NCBI RefSeq assembly: GCF_016925495.1
Contig: NZ_CP070491.1
Coordinates: 3,534,001-3,598,000 of the forward strand
Length of the DNA stretch: 64,000 nucleotides
Direction of reading: 5' to 3'
From: Methylococcus sp. EFPC2
GTDB taxonomy: Bacteria > Pseudomonadota > Gammaproteobacteria > Methylococcales > Methylococcaceae
Made by a program: the position numbers and the translations under genes. Numbering within the stretch: the stretch's first letter is position 1; every line of letters starts with the position of its first letter. Below the pieces are notes generated by a model, which was not told the origin of the DNA, ran no database searches, and saw nothing but the letters and a program-made list of their open reading frames with translations. Below, one piece after another: positions 34,088-43,543 of this stretch.

Positions 34088-36439
34088 ATGTATTTGAATC
34101 GTCACCTGGGAGCCACCGCCGGGGTGTTCATTTGCGCCGTCAATGTCCAAGCCGCCCAAACATCCGCCCAGAGTTTCAACATCCCGGTCCAGCCTCTGGC
34201 CTCGGCGCTGGATATCCTTGCCAAACAGGGCAATCTGCAATTGCTTTATGCCGACGATCTGGTTCGAGGCAAGCGCAGCCCAGCCCTGATCGGCCGTTAC
34301 CTGCCCCATGAGGCCGTTGGAAAACTCCTCGCTGGCTCGGGCCTGGATTACGCCCAGGCGGCCGACGGCGCGGTATCGGTCAAGCCAGCCGAAGGTCCTG
34401 CGACGCTCAAGAAAGTGACGGTGACCGGCCAGTACGATCCCGACGAGGACCCGACCAGCTATACGGCGCGCAAATCGTCGTCCGCGACCAAGAGCGACAC
34501 GCCCATCCTGGAAACGCCGGTGAACATCCAGGTGGTGCCCAAGGCCGTGCTGGACGATCAGCAGATCATACAGATGACACAGGCGTTGAGGAACGTCAGC
34601 GGCGTCGCCACCAGCATAGGCTCGGGCGGACTGTCGGACGACATCTTTCTGCGCGGCTTCCGCACGTCCACCCAGTTTCGCAACGGCTTCCGCATCGACT
34701 CGGGATTCTCCTCCATAGGCACCCGGCAGATGGCCAACGTGGAGCGAATAGAAGTCATCAAGGGCCCGGCCTCTGTGATGTACGGGCGCATGGAGCCGGG
34801 CGGCATGGTCAACATCGTCACCAAACTACCGCTCGCCACGCCTTACTATGCGCTGCAACAGCAGTTCGGCTCCTACGATTTGTACCGCACCACGGCCGAC
34901 GCCACCGGGCCGTTGACGTCGGACGATACGCTGCTCTACCGCTTCAATGCCTCGTTCGAAAGCAGCGGCTCGTTCCGCGAACTGGTGGACAACGAGCGGA
35001 CCTTCCTCGCCCCGGTCCTCACCTGGAACATTGGTCCGAGGACCCAGGCCACCCTGGAAATGGAATACCGCCACGACAATCTCAATTACGACAACATGAC
35101 CTGGCCCTACATCGACGGCCATTTCATCAAGAAGTCGCGGTCGAGCAATCTGATGGAGCGCGCGCCCAGCAAGGTCGATGAAACCCTCGTCGGCCTGAAC
35201 TGGTCGCACGAATTCAACGATGACTGGAAGCTGGCTCAGCGCTTTGTGGTCGATCTGCGCGATACCGATCAGGTCTGGGTCAGCGCCGCCAGCGCCGACC
35301 TGCTACAGGGCAATCTCTTGCAGAGAACGTATTACCGCATCCCAGGGCAAAACGACACGTATTACACGACGATGGACCTCACGGGCCATATCGACACTTG
35401 GGGGCTCAAGCACACCCTGCTGATAGGAGGCGATTTTTACCGCACCGATCAGAAGAACCATCCTTATATGGCTGAGCTTGCGCCTATCGACATCTATCAT
35501 CCGGTGCACGACTCCCGCCTGACCTCGCCCCTGGTCACGGGCTGGGAACCCAACGACAACAGTGCGGATTACTTCGGCGCCTATGCGCAGGACCAGATCA
35601 AGCTGCCGTACGGCATCCATGTCATGGGTGGGTTTCGCTATCAATACGTCAAGCAGTGGGACAACAGGGCGGTTCAAGATTTGATTTCGGACGATGCCGT
35701 CACGCCGAGGGTGGGCGTGCTGTGGCAACCGCAGAACTGGATCAGCCTGTATGGCAACTATGTGGAAAATTTCGGCAACTCCAACATGGGCGCGCAAACG
35801 GCTACGGGCAAACCCTTGCCGCCGGAATCCGCGCAGCAGTGGGAAACCGGCGCCAAGTTCGAGTTTTTCGAGGGTCGCCTCAGCGCCACGCTGGCCTATT
35901 ACGACATCACCAAGCAGAACGTCGTCACCCGCGATCCGAACGATCCGAGCGGGCTGTTTTCCGTGGCGGCGGGCGAGGTGCGTAGCCAGGGGCCCGAGGT
36001 GGATATCCGTGGTGAAATCCTGCCGGGCTGGAACGTCATCGCCACCTACGCCAATTTCGACACCCGGGTGACCAAGGACAACAATGGCCTGCAAGGCCTG
36101 CGTCTGTATGCCGTGCCTCGCAACATGGGCAGCCTGTGGTCGACCTACGATTTCCAGGACGGACCGCTGGAAGGCTTGAAGGTCGGCGGCGGCGTCGCGG
36201 CACGCGATGGTTCGACCGACGGGTCGGACAACGGCTATCAAACGGCCAGCTACGCCACGGCGGATTTGCTGGCCGCCTATACCTTCAAGGTCGGCAAGTC
36301 GAAATTGACCGCCCAGTTCAACGTCAACAACCTGCTGGACAAGACCTATTTCACCGATGCCTACCTCGGCGGGGCCGCCACCACCCGGAGCATAGGCACG
36401 CCACGCAGCTTCCTGGGGTCGGTCAAGCTGGAGTTTTGA
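34088..36439 (+). CDS. TonB-dependent receptor with STN domain, next to the xox cluster
   Basis: An outer-membrane active transporter of the siderophore-receptor type, 783 residues. A signal peptide (to about residue 22) is followed by an STN domain (about 30-95; FNIPVQPLASALDILAKQGN), which normally talks to a FecR-like anti-sigma factor. Then come the plug (TDTP-type box, SDTPILETPVNIQVVPKAVL; KGPASVMYGRMEPGG) and a 22-strand barrel ending FLGSVKLEF. GGAGGAAAC precedes the ATG. No fecI or fecR gene is directly beside it. Its nearness to xoxFJG-pqqA raises the possibility of a lanthanide-chelate receptor, which is inference. Iron-siderophore uptake is the default reading. Confidence 0.93.
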   Translation: MYLNRHLGATAGVFICAVNVQAAQTSAQSFNIPVQPLASALDILAKQGNLQLLYADDLVRGKRSPALIGRYLPHEAVGKLLAGSGLDYAQAADGAVSVKPAEGPATLKKVTVTGQYDPDEDPTSYTARKSSSATKSDTPILETPVNIQVVPKAVLDDQQIIQMTQALRNVSGVATSIGSGGLSDDIFLRGFRTSTQFRNGFRIDSGFSSIGTRQMANVERIEVIKGPASVMYGRMEPGGMVNIVTKLPLATPYYALQQQFGSYDLYRTTADATGPLTSDDTLLYRFNASFESSGSFRELVDNERTFLAPVLTWNIGPRTQATLEMEYRHDNLNYDNMTWPYIDGHFIKKSRSSNLMERAPSKVDETLVGLNWSHEFNDDWKLAQRFVVDLRDTDQVWVSAASADLLQGNLLQRTYYRIPGQNDTYYTTMDLTGHIDTWGLKHTLLIGGDFYRTDQKNHPYMAELAPIDIYHPVHDSRLTSPLVTGWEPNDNSADYFGAYAQDQIKLPYGIHVMGGFRYQYVKQWDNRAVQDLISDDAVTPRVGVLWQPQNWISLYGNYVENFGNSNMGAQTATGKPLPPESAQQWETGAKFEFFEGRLSATLAYYDITKQNVVTRDPNDPSGLFSVAAGEVRSQGPEVDIRGEILPGWNVIATYANFDTRVTKDNNGLQGLRLYAVPRNMGSLWSTYDFQDGPLEGLKVGGGVAARDGSTDGSDNGYQTASYATADLLAAYTFKVGKSKLTAQFNVNNLLDKTYFTDAYLGGAATTRSIGTPRSFLGSVKLEF

Positions 36440-36847
36440 TCGCACGGACGAAACGACAAGGGCGGCCGCCCCTCCATCACTTCAAGCCCGATCGGTGGTG
36501 CCGATCGGACATAGGAGCACTTTTGCATGCTACGTCCGCAAGCCGGACACGTCGCTCACCAAAATCAACGACATAACAAATTGACGGTGAACCGAGCGAT
36601 GAGAGGCCGCCGGGCGAGCGGACTTCGTCGACGGCTCCCTGGACGCTTGTATGAGGATTCGAAGGCCCGCGGCCGCGGGGGGCTTCGTTGTGGTTCTCCT
36701 CTTGCTCGGCGGGCCTGGGAGTCACGGTCACGACGGCGGGATTATCATCGCCCTCTGGTCGGTCCGGGAGCGGACATTCTCCCAGCGCCGGTGATCGAGC
36801 GCCTGCGGGGCACCCCACCTGGCACAGAAGGTGGGGCCGTTAAGGGT
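36440..36847. other. intergenic stretch between convergent receptor genes
   Basis: About 400 bases between two converging receptor genes with no supportable gene. An 8-bp hairpin CCGATCGG / CCGATCGG at 36488-36508 lies 48 bases past the first receptor stop and may end its transcript, although no T-run follows. Confidence 0.45.
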
Positions 36848-39286
36848 TTAATACTCCAAACGCACCGAACCGACAAACGAGATCGGCTCGCCCGGCAACG
36901 CTCCGGTCCTGTCCGACACTCGCGATCCTCGGAAGTAATCCTTGTCCAAGAGATTGTTAACGTTGAACTGAGTCGTCAACTTCGAACCGCCAATCTTCCA
37001 GTTGTAAGACACCATGGCATCCAGGCGGACAAAGCCGGGCAAAGCATAGGTATTGTTATTGTCACCGGCGCGCTGACCTTGCGCGAACATACCGGCGCCA
37101 ATTTTAAACTGCTCGTCCGGATGAAAAGTCAACCATAAACTGCCCGAGTGTTCGGGGACATTCGGTAAACGATTTCCTTGCTTGGATGTCAGTCCCCAAG
37201 GCGCAAATCCATTGTCTTTAGTGAATATCGCATCGGTATAGGCATAGGTTCCTATTAGGCTCAAATACTCGGTTAGTTCGCCGGTCAGGTCGACCTCTAG
37301 TCCTTGGCTTCTTGCCTCCCCTGCAGGGATTCTATAGGGCAGGCCCGGCACGCCAGTCAGCACGTTTTCCTTGGTTAAATGGTAGTAAGCGACATTGGAC
37401 GACAACCGGCCATGAAAGAACTCAGTTTTAAATCCCGCCTCGTATTGAGTGCCGAGTTCAGGTTTATTAGCCGTTTTAGTGGGGGTTAGGCCGTTGTTAG
37501 TGCCGATGGATTCCACATAATTGCCGAACAACGACAGCCAGTCCCAGGGTTGGTAAACAATGCCAAAGCGGGGATTCAGTCGGTTGTCTTCTCTGTCATC
37601 GATACTAATAGGCTTGGAGCAGCAGCCGGTGCCGTAGGTCAGAATGTCGTAACGCGCACCGATCAAGAAATGTAATTTATCCCACAAGGTGATTTGGTCC
37701 TGGGCGTAAACGCCATACCATTCATCTTTTTCCTTCCACCAGAAATCATACGGTAGGGCGTTGATGGCATTGATATCCACCAAGTGATTATTGGGATTAA
37801 AAATATCCAGCGTAGGTATAGCGCCATAAGTCCAACGGTTGTCATGCGTATCTGTTTTCAGGTTAAAGTAATCGCCTCCTATCAACAATTTGTGTTGTGT
37901 GCCATAGGTTTCGAATTCGCCTAAAATATCAATATTGGTAGCAAAGCTTTCCCTGTCCGTAGGACCCGTCATCAAGGCGCGATCGATCGTTTGGTTGTCC
38001 TCGTTTATGTTTCCCGCTGGAAAAACAGAGTGAAAATCGTGCGTCCATTGATGCCAATTAAACTTGTGCTCTATTTTCCAGTGGTCATTGAAGCGATGTG
38101 AAATGACGGTGGCAATTTGATTACTGTCCATGGAGTTGTTTTTAACAGAGGCATCGCCGACATAAAATCTTTTGGGCACTGGAGCCGGCCGGTCGCCAAT
38201 GGCGGGAATGCCAAAATCCATTACATAATCATCATGCTGGTGTTCAAACTGCACCGTCATGTCGGTTTTATCCGAAAGCCTCCAGGTTAATGAAGGTGCG
38301 ACATAAATCCGCTCGTTCTCATTGTAATCGCGGAACGAGTTATTGCTCGAATAGGCAAGGTTTAAACGGTACAGGAATGATTTGTCATCGGTTATAGGGC
38401 CGGTTGCATCGACTGTGGTGCGATACAAATCGTAAGAACCAAATTGTTGCTGAACTGAATAGTATGATTCTTCAAGCGGTTTCTTGGTGACATAGTTGAC
38501 CAGACCGCCCGGTTGGGTACGGCCATAGAGCATGGCCGCGGCCCCCTTTAGAACCTCAACCCGCTCCATTCCGGAAGGTTCGAAAAATCCGGTGTTTTGT
38601 CTGAGTCCGTCACGATAGATATTGGCGCCTAAACTAAAACCGCGAACGATAAATCCCTGGTACAAGTCGCCGAAGTCGAAATTGCGCTGCACACCACTGA
38701 CATTTCGCACAACCGCATCGTCGAATAAGACGATCTGCTGATCGTCCATTACCGCCCTGGGCACGACCTCGATCGACATCGGCGTCTCCATGATCGGTGT
38801 ATCGGTCTTGGTGGCCGTCGAGGCATTCTTCCGGTTGTAATCGGGGTTATAGGGGGCGTCTGACTCGTAGCTTGCCTTACTGGTGACCGTCACCTTGGAC
38901 AGTGCCGGCGCGTTGATCTTTCTCGCGTCGCTTCCCGTCATGTTTTTAGGCGCCACCTCGACGATGGCGGTGTCGGGACCGACGAAACGGTGCGTGAGGC
39001 CGCTGCCTTCCAACAGCTTGGCCAAGCCTTGTGCGGACGTGTGCCTGCCCGTCAGCGCCGGCGCTTTGAGCCCCTTGACCAGTTCCGCATTGAAGACCAG
39101 CTTGATGTTGGCCTCGTCGGCGAAGTCGGTGAGGGCGTCGTTCAGCGACTCCGCCGGGATGTTGTAGGTTCTTGCGGTATCGCCCGGGGCCGCGGCATGG
39201 ACGGCCGGTGCGCTTGCCATCAGCAGGGCGGCGATGGCACGGCATAGACGTTTGCGGCAAGGCTGGGTGCAGGGGGCGTCTGGCAT
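36848..39286 (-). CDS. TonB-dependent siderophore receptor with STN domain
   Basis: An outer-membrane receptor of about 812 residues from ATG 39286, with a signal peptide ending PAVHA. ATG 39322 and the open frame to 39433 are alternatives without a better ribosome site. The STN domain is at about 35-100 (YNIPAESLNDALTDFADEAN), followed by the plug (TDTPIMETPMSIEVVPRAVM; KGAAAMLYGRTQPGG) and a barrel ending FVGSVRLEY. It is divergent from the fecI/fecR pair at 39607-41169, the likely regulators. The signal and STN region is GC-rich like the chromosome, but most of the barrel (about 36900-38700) is clearly AT-richer, suggesting a mosaic gene. Confidence 0.93.
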   Translation of the reverse strand: MPDAPCTQPCRKRLCRAIAALLMASAPAVHAAAPGDTARTYNIPAESLNDALTDFADEANIKLVFNAELVKGLKAPALTGRHTSAQGLAKLLEGSGLTHRFVGPDTAIVEVAPKNMTGSDARKINAPALSKVTVTSKASYESDAPYNPDYNRKNASTATKTDTPIMETPMSIEVVPRAVMDDQQIVLFDDAVVRNVSGVQRNFDFGDLYQGFIVRGFSLGANIYRDGLRQNTGFFEPSGMERVEVLKGAAAMLYGRTQPGGLVNYVTKKPLEESYYSVQQQFGSYDLYRTTVDATGPITDDKSFLYRLNLAYSSNNSFRDYNENERIYVAPSLTWRLSDKTDMTVQFEHQHDDYVMDFGIPAIGDRPAPVPKRFYVGDASVKNNSMDSNQIATVISHRFNDHWKIEHKFNWHQWTHDFHSVFPAGNINEDNQTIDRALMTGPTDRESFATNIDILGEFETYGTQHKLLIGGDYFNLKTDTHDNRWTYGAIPTLDIFNPNNHLVDINAINALPYDFWWKEKDEWYGVYAQDQITLWDKLHFLIGARYDILTYGTGCCSKPISIDDREDNRLNPRFGIVYQPWDWLSLFGNYVESIGTNNGLTPTKTANKPELGTQYEAGFKTEFFHGRLSSNVAYYHLTKENVLTGVPGLPYRIPAGEARSQGLEVDLTGELTEYLSLIGTYAYTDAIFTKDNGFAPWGLTSKQGNRLPNVPEHSGSLWLTFHPDEQFKIGAGMFAQGQRAGDNNNTYALPGFVRLDAMVSYNWKIGGSKLTTQFNVNNLLDKDYFRGSRVSDRTGALPGEPISFVGSVRLEY

Positions 39287-39606
39287 GTCGAATACTCGGA
39301 TGAGGGTTATTGATGAACTCATCCCTAGAAAACGCATGGGCCGGGCAAACATGAACCGAGCGGGCGAAAGAATTTTTCCCTGCGGGATATGGCCTATCGT
39401 TGTGCGCGAAATGACATGATCGGGATATTTCACCCGATATCCTGAGATCGGCCGGCGACCCTATAGGCGCCGGCTTGCCAGCGAGCGGTCCAGATGTGAG
39501 GTCTTCGTCTACGCAGCGTTGCCCGGTATGAGCGCAGCGGGGGAGCTTGTCGGCGCGGTTCTTGTATGTTTCCCGCCACTTCATACGATTGCCCGTTCCG
39601 ACGACC
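39287..39606. promoter_or_regulatory. divergent control region between receptor and fecI
   Basis: The 320-base gap must hold promoters for the receptor (minus) and fecI (plus). An inverted repeat GGATAT / ATATCC lies at 39423-39442 in an AT-richer patch. I cannot assign a FecI-type or Fur site with confidence. Confidence 0.4.
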
Positions 39607-40125
39607 ATGACTGGCCTGCACGCCGAAGCCCTGACGCAGTTCTTTCTCGAAACCCGAGAGGAATTGATCCGATTTTTGCTGCGCCGGCTGGGTTGCCCCG
39701 AAACCGCCGCCGATCTGGCGCAGGAGACCTACCTGCGCTTGCACGAGGAGCAACGCCACGTTACCGCGGTCAATCTCCGTGCTTTGGCGTTTCACATCGC
39801 GGCCAACCTGTCGGTGGATCATGTCCGCCGCCTCAAGACCCGCGACCGCTTCGTCGTGGAGAACATGGATGACAACGATTTCGTGGTCGCCGCGTCTTGC
39901 CAGCAGCCTGGGCCGGAGCGCGCGGCGATCGGCCGGCAGACACTGGAACGGGTGAATCGCGCCTTGGAAGAATTGCCGGAGGAGTCGCGCACCGCGCTGT
40001 ATCTCAGCGCGGTGGACAATCTGACCTATGCCCAGATCGGAGAGTTGCTCGGAGTTTCCGAGCGTATGGTGGCCAAGCGCATCGCCGATGCCCTCAAGCA
40101 TTGCCGGGTGCAGCGGGATGAATAG
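39607..40125 (+). CDS. FecI-like ECF sigma factor
   Basis: A 172-residue extracytoplasmic-function sigma factor of the FecI/iron-starvation type. The sigma region 2 part is FFLETREELIRFLLRRLGC with DLAQETYLRL and ALAFHIAANLSVDHVRR. The region 4 helix-turn-helix is LPEESRTALYLSAVDNLTYA and LLGVSERMVAKRI. The frame is open to 39547, but ATG 39607 matches where the family begins. The ribosome site is weak. fecR follows after 57 bases, and the divergent receptor at 36848-39286 is the probable target and signal source. Confidence 0.9.
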   Translation: MTGLHAEALTQFFLETREELIRFLLRRLGCPETAADLAQETYLRLHEEQRHVTAVNLRALAFHIAANLSVDHVRRLKTRDRFVVENMDDNDFVVAASCQQPGPERAAIGRQTLERVNRALEELPEESRTALYLSAVDNLTYAQIGELLGVSERMVAKRIADALKHCRVQRDE

Positions 40126-40182
40126 CGTCGAGACGTTTCTCTCCTCCCCCGATTCTGGATTATCTTTCACCGCCCCAATGCT

Positions 40183-41169
40183 ATGAATTTCACGACTGCC
40201 ATGTCCGACGAACACCTTGCGGATCAGGCCATCGACTGGCTGGTGCTGCTGCGCTCCGGTTCGGTGACAGCGGAGGAGAGGCTGGCGTTCGAGACGTGGC
40301 TGGCGGAAAGTGCGGCCCACCGCGACGCCTTCGAGGAGGCTCAAGGCTTGCTGGGCGAGGTGACGGCAGCACTCAAGATTGGCCAGAGCGCGGGTAAATC
40401 GGCATGGCCGACCCAACTGGGGCGGCCGATCGGAAGTCGCCGCTCAGTCGGCCGGCCATCGTGGCTCGCCCTGGCTGCATCGCTGGTGCTCGCGGTATGG
40501 CTGGGATGGCCGCAGCTCGACGACCGCCTGTTCAGCGACTACGCCACCGCGGTCGGCGAGCAGCGGGAAGTGGTTCTGGCAGACGGCAGCCGGGTGCTGC
40601 TCAACACCGACAGCGCGATTGCGCTGGAATGGTCGGACCGCTCCCGGCGCGTCGTGCTCCGGCGGGGACAGGCCTCGTTTCGTGTGGCTCAGGATGTCGG
40701 CCGGCCCTTCGAAGTGGTGGCCGGACCCGTCACTGCGCGGGCATTGGGTACGGTGTTCGAAGTCCATCGCCACGACGAGGCGGTTGATGTGGCGGTCACC
40801 GAGCACGCAGTGAGCGTGCGGCTAAGCGGCGAAGGCGAAAGCACGGCGGTGCGGATCAACGAAGCGCAGGGTTTGCATTACCTTGGTCGCGGCGCTTTGG
40901 GCGTTCCGGAGGCGGTCAATGTCGGGCAGCTCGGCGCCTGGCAGCGGGGCAAGCTGATCTTTCGCGACCAAACCTTGGCGGAGGTGGTGGAGGAGATCAA
41001 CCGTTACAGCACCCACCGTATCCTGGTCAGCGGGCAGCAGACCAAGACCCTGCGGATGAGCGGGGTGTTCCCCACAGACAACGTCGGCGACGCGCTCGAG
41101 GCTATCCGGAAAGCGCTGGCGATACACGCGACTCGTATCGGTCCCTGGCTGGTCGTGCTGCATTCCTGA
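40183..41169 (+). CDS. FecR-family anti-sigma/signal-transducing protein
   Basis: An inner-membrane regulator of 328 residues that relays receptor occupancy to the FecI-like sigma factor. The N-terminal cytoplasmic DUF4880 part (AIDWLVLLRSGSVTAEERLAF, ending HRDAFEEAQ) binds sigma. A single membrane helix lies at about 89-105 (WLALAASLVLAVWLGW). The periplasmic FecR domain (VVLADGSRVLLNTDSAIAL; GPVTARALGTVFEVHRH) and a C-terminal STN-like tail follow. ATG 40201 is an alternative start six codons downstream. The PepSY fragment follows at 41257. Confidence 0.9.
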   Translation: MNFTTAMSDEHLADQAIDWLVLLRSGSVTAEERLAFETWLAESAAHRDAFEEAQGLLGEVTAALKIGQSAGKSAWPTQLGRPIGSRRSVGRPSWLALAASLVLAVWLGWPQLDDRLFSDYATAVGEQREVVLADGSRVLLNTDSAIALEWSDRSRRVVLRRGQASFRVAQDVGRPFEVVAGPVTARALGTVFEVHRHDEAVDVAVTEHAVSVRLSGEGESTAVRINEAQGLHYLGRGALGVPEAVNVGQLGAWQRGKLIFRDQTLAEVVEEINRYSTHRILVSGQQTKTLRMSGVFPTDNVGDALEAIRKALAIHATRIGPWLVVLHS

Positions 41170-41256
41170 TGCAGCGCCTAATTTTGTTTCGTCCGGGCTG
41201 AGGGATTTCTGTCACTCGTACGTCTTACCAAGGGAAGGTTTTTGAGAGGCAGGGAA

Positions 41257-41736
41257 ATGAAGGGACTGAACGAAGATACGCTTTCGTTGGGCGGTGCTCC
41301 GGCCGAAATTCGGGATGCGCGCTTGAGCACTCTGAAAGCGCGGCGTCGGTTGTGGCTGGACGTGCATTTGTGGCTGGGTTTGATGCTTGGATTCTTCCTG
41401 GCGGTTTTCGCGCTGACCGGCAGCATCCTGGTGGTCCACGCCGAGATCGACGAATGGCTGAATCCGAAGCTGCTGAGGGTGGCCCACGCGGAAGGAGCGG
41501 TCTATCGGCCGCTGGCGGAAATCTTCGAGGCCGGTCGGGCCGCCATGCCGGCGCAGGCCAAGCCGACCTTCGTCACCTACCCGCGCAACGACAAGGCGGC
41601 CTTCCGGCTGAACTATATGCTGGCCGCCGAGCAGGGTGTCACCCAAGGCTGGCAGGTCGCCGTCGATCCCTACACCGCGCGGGTCACCGGCAAGCAGTTG
41701 CTGGGCAGTCCCGACAGCTGGCTGCCCACGCGTTAA
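41257..41736 (+). CDS. PepSY-type membrane protein, N-terminal fragment
   Basis: A 159-residue product equal to the first part of PepSY-associated transmembrane proteins found next to FecI/FecR/receptor sets, where they may act in ferric-chelate reduction. One membrane helix (LWLGLMLGFFLAVFALTGSI, about 43-62) and a periplasmic PepSY domain ending DPYTARVTGKQLLG are present. The other two or three helices are absent, and the frame stops at SWLPTR. The missing C-terminal type of sequence is found at 45951-46559, beyond a complete fecI-fecR-receptor set. GAGAGGCAGGG precedes ATG 41257. The next sigma gene starts seven bases after the stop. Confidence 0.75.
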   Translation: MKGLNEDTLSLGGAPAEIRDARLSTLKARRRLWLDVHLWLGLMLGFFLAVFALTGSILVVHAEIDEWLNPKLLRVAHAEGAVYRPLAEIFEAGRAAMPAQAKPTFVTYPRNDKAAFRLNYMLAAEQGVTQGWQVAVDPYTARVTGKQLLGSPDSWLPTR

Positions 41737-41743
41737 CGTCCCC

Positions 41744-42265
41744 ATGCTCGAATTGACCGCCGTCGACATCGCCGATTTGATGCACAAGCATCGTCGGGAA
41801 TTGTTGCACTTTCTGTCGCAGCGGATCCGTTGCACCGAGGCCGCCCAGGACATATTTCAGGAAACCTTCATCCGCTACGCCGGCTACGGCGCCAAAAGCC
41901 GGGTGGATAACCCGCGGGCTTTCATGTTCCGGATTGCCGCCAATCTCGCGACGGACTATCTGCGCAGCCAAGGCCGCCGCGCGGTCCGGGAAATCGATCC
42001 CATCTCCGAGGAAGACGAGGAAGCCGGCGATCGGTCATCGCTATCGGCCGAGCGAGCCGCGATGTCGCAGCAACAAGTGGAACAATTGATAGCCGCGCTG
42101 GACGAGTTGCCGCCCAAATGCCGGGAGGTGTTCGTGCTGTTGAAACTCCGGTATTGCAGCTATGCGGAGGTCGAGCAAAGGCTGGGCATCTCGCAAGCCA
42201 TGATATTCAGGTATCTCACCCAGGCCATGCGGCATTGCCGGCAGAAAATCGGCGAAATCGCTTGA
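41744..42265 (+). CDS. second FecI-like ECF sigma factor
   Basis: A 173-residue ECF sigma factor. Region 2 shows HKHRRELLHFLSQRI, DIFQETFIRYAGY and AFMFRIAANLATDYLRS. Region 4 shows LDELPPKCREVFVLLKLRYC and RLGISQAMIFRYLTQAM. It starts seven bases after the PepSY fragment stop and so has almost no upstream space of its own, suggesting transcription from the preceding gene or a promoter inside it. fecR follows after 96 bases. It differs clearly from the first sigma factor, so the two sets are not recent duplicates. Confidence 0.9.
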   Translation: MLELTAVDIADLMHKHRRELLHFLSQRIRCTEAAQDIFQETFIRYAGYGAKSRVDNPRAFMFRIAANLATDYLRSQGRRAVREIDPISEEDEEAGDRSSLSAERAAMSQQQVEQLIAALDELPPKCREVFVLLKLRYCSYAEVEQRLGISQAMIFRYLTQAMRHCRQKIGEIA

Positions 42266-42361
42266 CCCGGCTATCGTCTCGGGCGGCGTCCGGGCGCACC
42301 CGCAGCCTCGTCCGGCTCTAGCCTTATAATCCGGCCAAATGACCGTGGCTGCTTCTAAGAA

Positions 42362-43354
42362 ATGAACCCAACCATCCCGCCGCTTCCGCAAGGTAGCCCA
42401 GAGGAACAAGCCGAATACTGGTCCGCCCTGCGCGAATCGCCGTTTTACGACGCGCAACAAGAACGCCTGCTGCAGGCTTGGCTGGCGGCCAGCCAGGAGA
42501 ATCGTGAGGCCTGGCGACAAGCGCAACGCTTCCTGCACCAGATCGCCGACCTGCATCCAGCGCAAATCGACACGGTCGAACGCCGGCTAGGATTTGCAGC
42601 CAATACCGGAAACCCAGTGCGCGCCGGTCGGCAGACGCCGGGCCGGGCCACCTGGCCGCTGGCGCTGGCCGCTAGTCTGGTGCTGGCATTGTGCCTGCAG
42701 TGGGTATTCGAGGCGGGCTATTTCGCCGACTACCGCACCGCCACCGGCGAGCAGCGCAGTTTGCGACTGGCCGACGGCTCTCAGGTCATACTCAACACCG
42801 GCTCGGCGCTGTCGGTCGATTTTTCCGGCCGGCGACGCCTCGTCCATTTGTATCGCGGCGAGGCGTACTTCAAAGTCGCCGCCGATGCGGACCGGCCCTT
42901 TACGGTGGCCAGCTCCGGCGGGCGGGTAACCGCCCTGGGCACCGCATTCGACGTCAGGCAATTGCCCGACGAAATGGCGGTCACGGTCTACGAACACGCC
43001 GTCAGCGTGGCATTCGCCGACGGCACGTCGGTGGAGCGCCTGGAAGCGGGCCGGCGCATCGTGTCCGCCGGCGCAAACATCGGCTTGCCGGAAAAAGCCG
43101 ATCTCAAGCGGGCTTCCGCCTGGCACGAGGGGCGCCTGGTCTTCAAGGACCAGCCCTTGCGCGCGGTGGTCGCGGACTTGAACCGCTATCGTCCGGGAAA
43201 AATCTTCATCGCCGGCACCGAACTGGCCGAACATTGGGTGACCGGCGTGTTCGAAACCGCCGATACGGAAGCCTCATTGGCCGTCATCGTGAAATCCTTG
43301 TCGGTCGCCGAACTGCGCCTGACCGACAAGCTGGTGATCCTGCGCAGGAATTAA
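42362..43354 (+). CDS. second FecR-family signal-transducing protein
   Basis: A 330-residue FecR protein. The N-terminal DUF4880-like part (EEQAEYWSALRESPFYDAQQ, ENREAWRQAQRFLHQI) is followed by a membrane helix at about 97-113 (WPLALAASLVLALCLQW). The periplasmic FecR domain (LRLADGSQVILNTGSALSVD; GGRVTALGTAFDVRQL) and a C-terminal STN-like segment (FKDQPLRAVVADLNRY) complete it. It pairs with the sigma factor before it and the receptor after it. Confidence 0.9.
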   Translation: MNPTIPPLPQGSPEEQAEYWSALRESPFYDAQQERLLQAWLAASQENREAWRQAQRFLHQIADLHPAQIDTVERRLGFAANTGNPVRAGRQTPGRATWPLALAASLVLALCLQWVFEAGYFADYRTATGEQRSLRLADGSQVILNTGSALSVDFSGRRRLVHLYRGEAYFKVAADADRPFTVASSGGRVTALGTAFDVRQLPDEMAVTVYEHAVSVAFADGTSVERLEAGRRIVSAGANIGLPEKADLKRASAWHEGRLVFKDQPLRAVVADLNRYRPGKIFIAGTELAEHWVTGVFETADTEASLAVIVKSLSVAELRLTDKLVILRRN

Positions 43355-43543
43355 ACCGTCGCGAGCCGTATCGTCGGCGCTGGATCACCGCTGCGCCCAG
43401 TCCGCACGCGCGAAAATATTTTCGCCCGCCGGTTATAAAACCCGTCGTCACCGTCGTCTTTGCATACGAACACCCGCGGATGCGACGACGGAATCACGCC
43501 CTTCGCCGTCCGCCCATCGTCGTATTCAACGTCAGGAGGCGAA

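Noticed and set aside
36527..37138. 203-codon plus-strand frame overlapping the end of the second receptor
   Set aside because: Half of it is antisense to the receptor's barrel end, and the rest is low-complexity Arg/Gly sequence.
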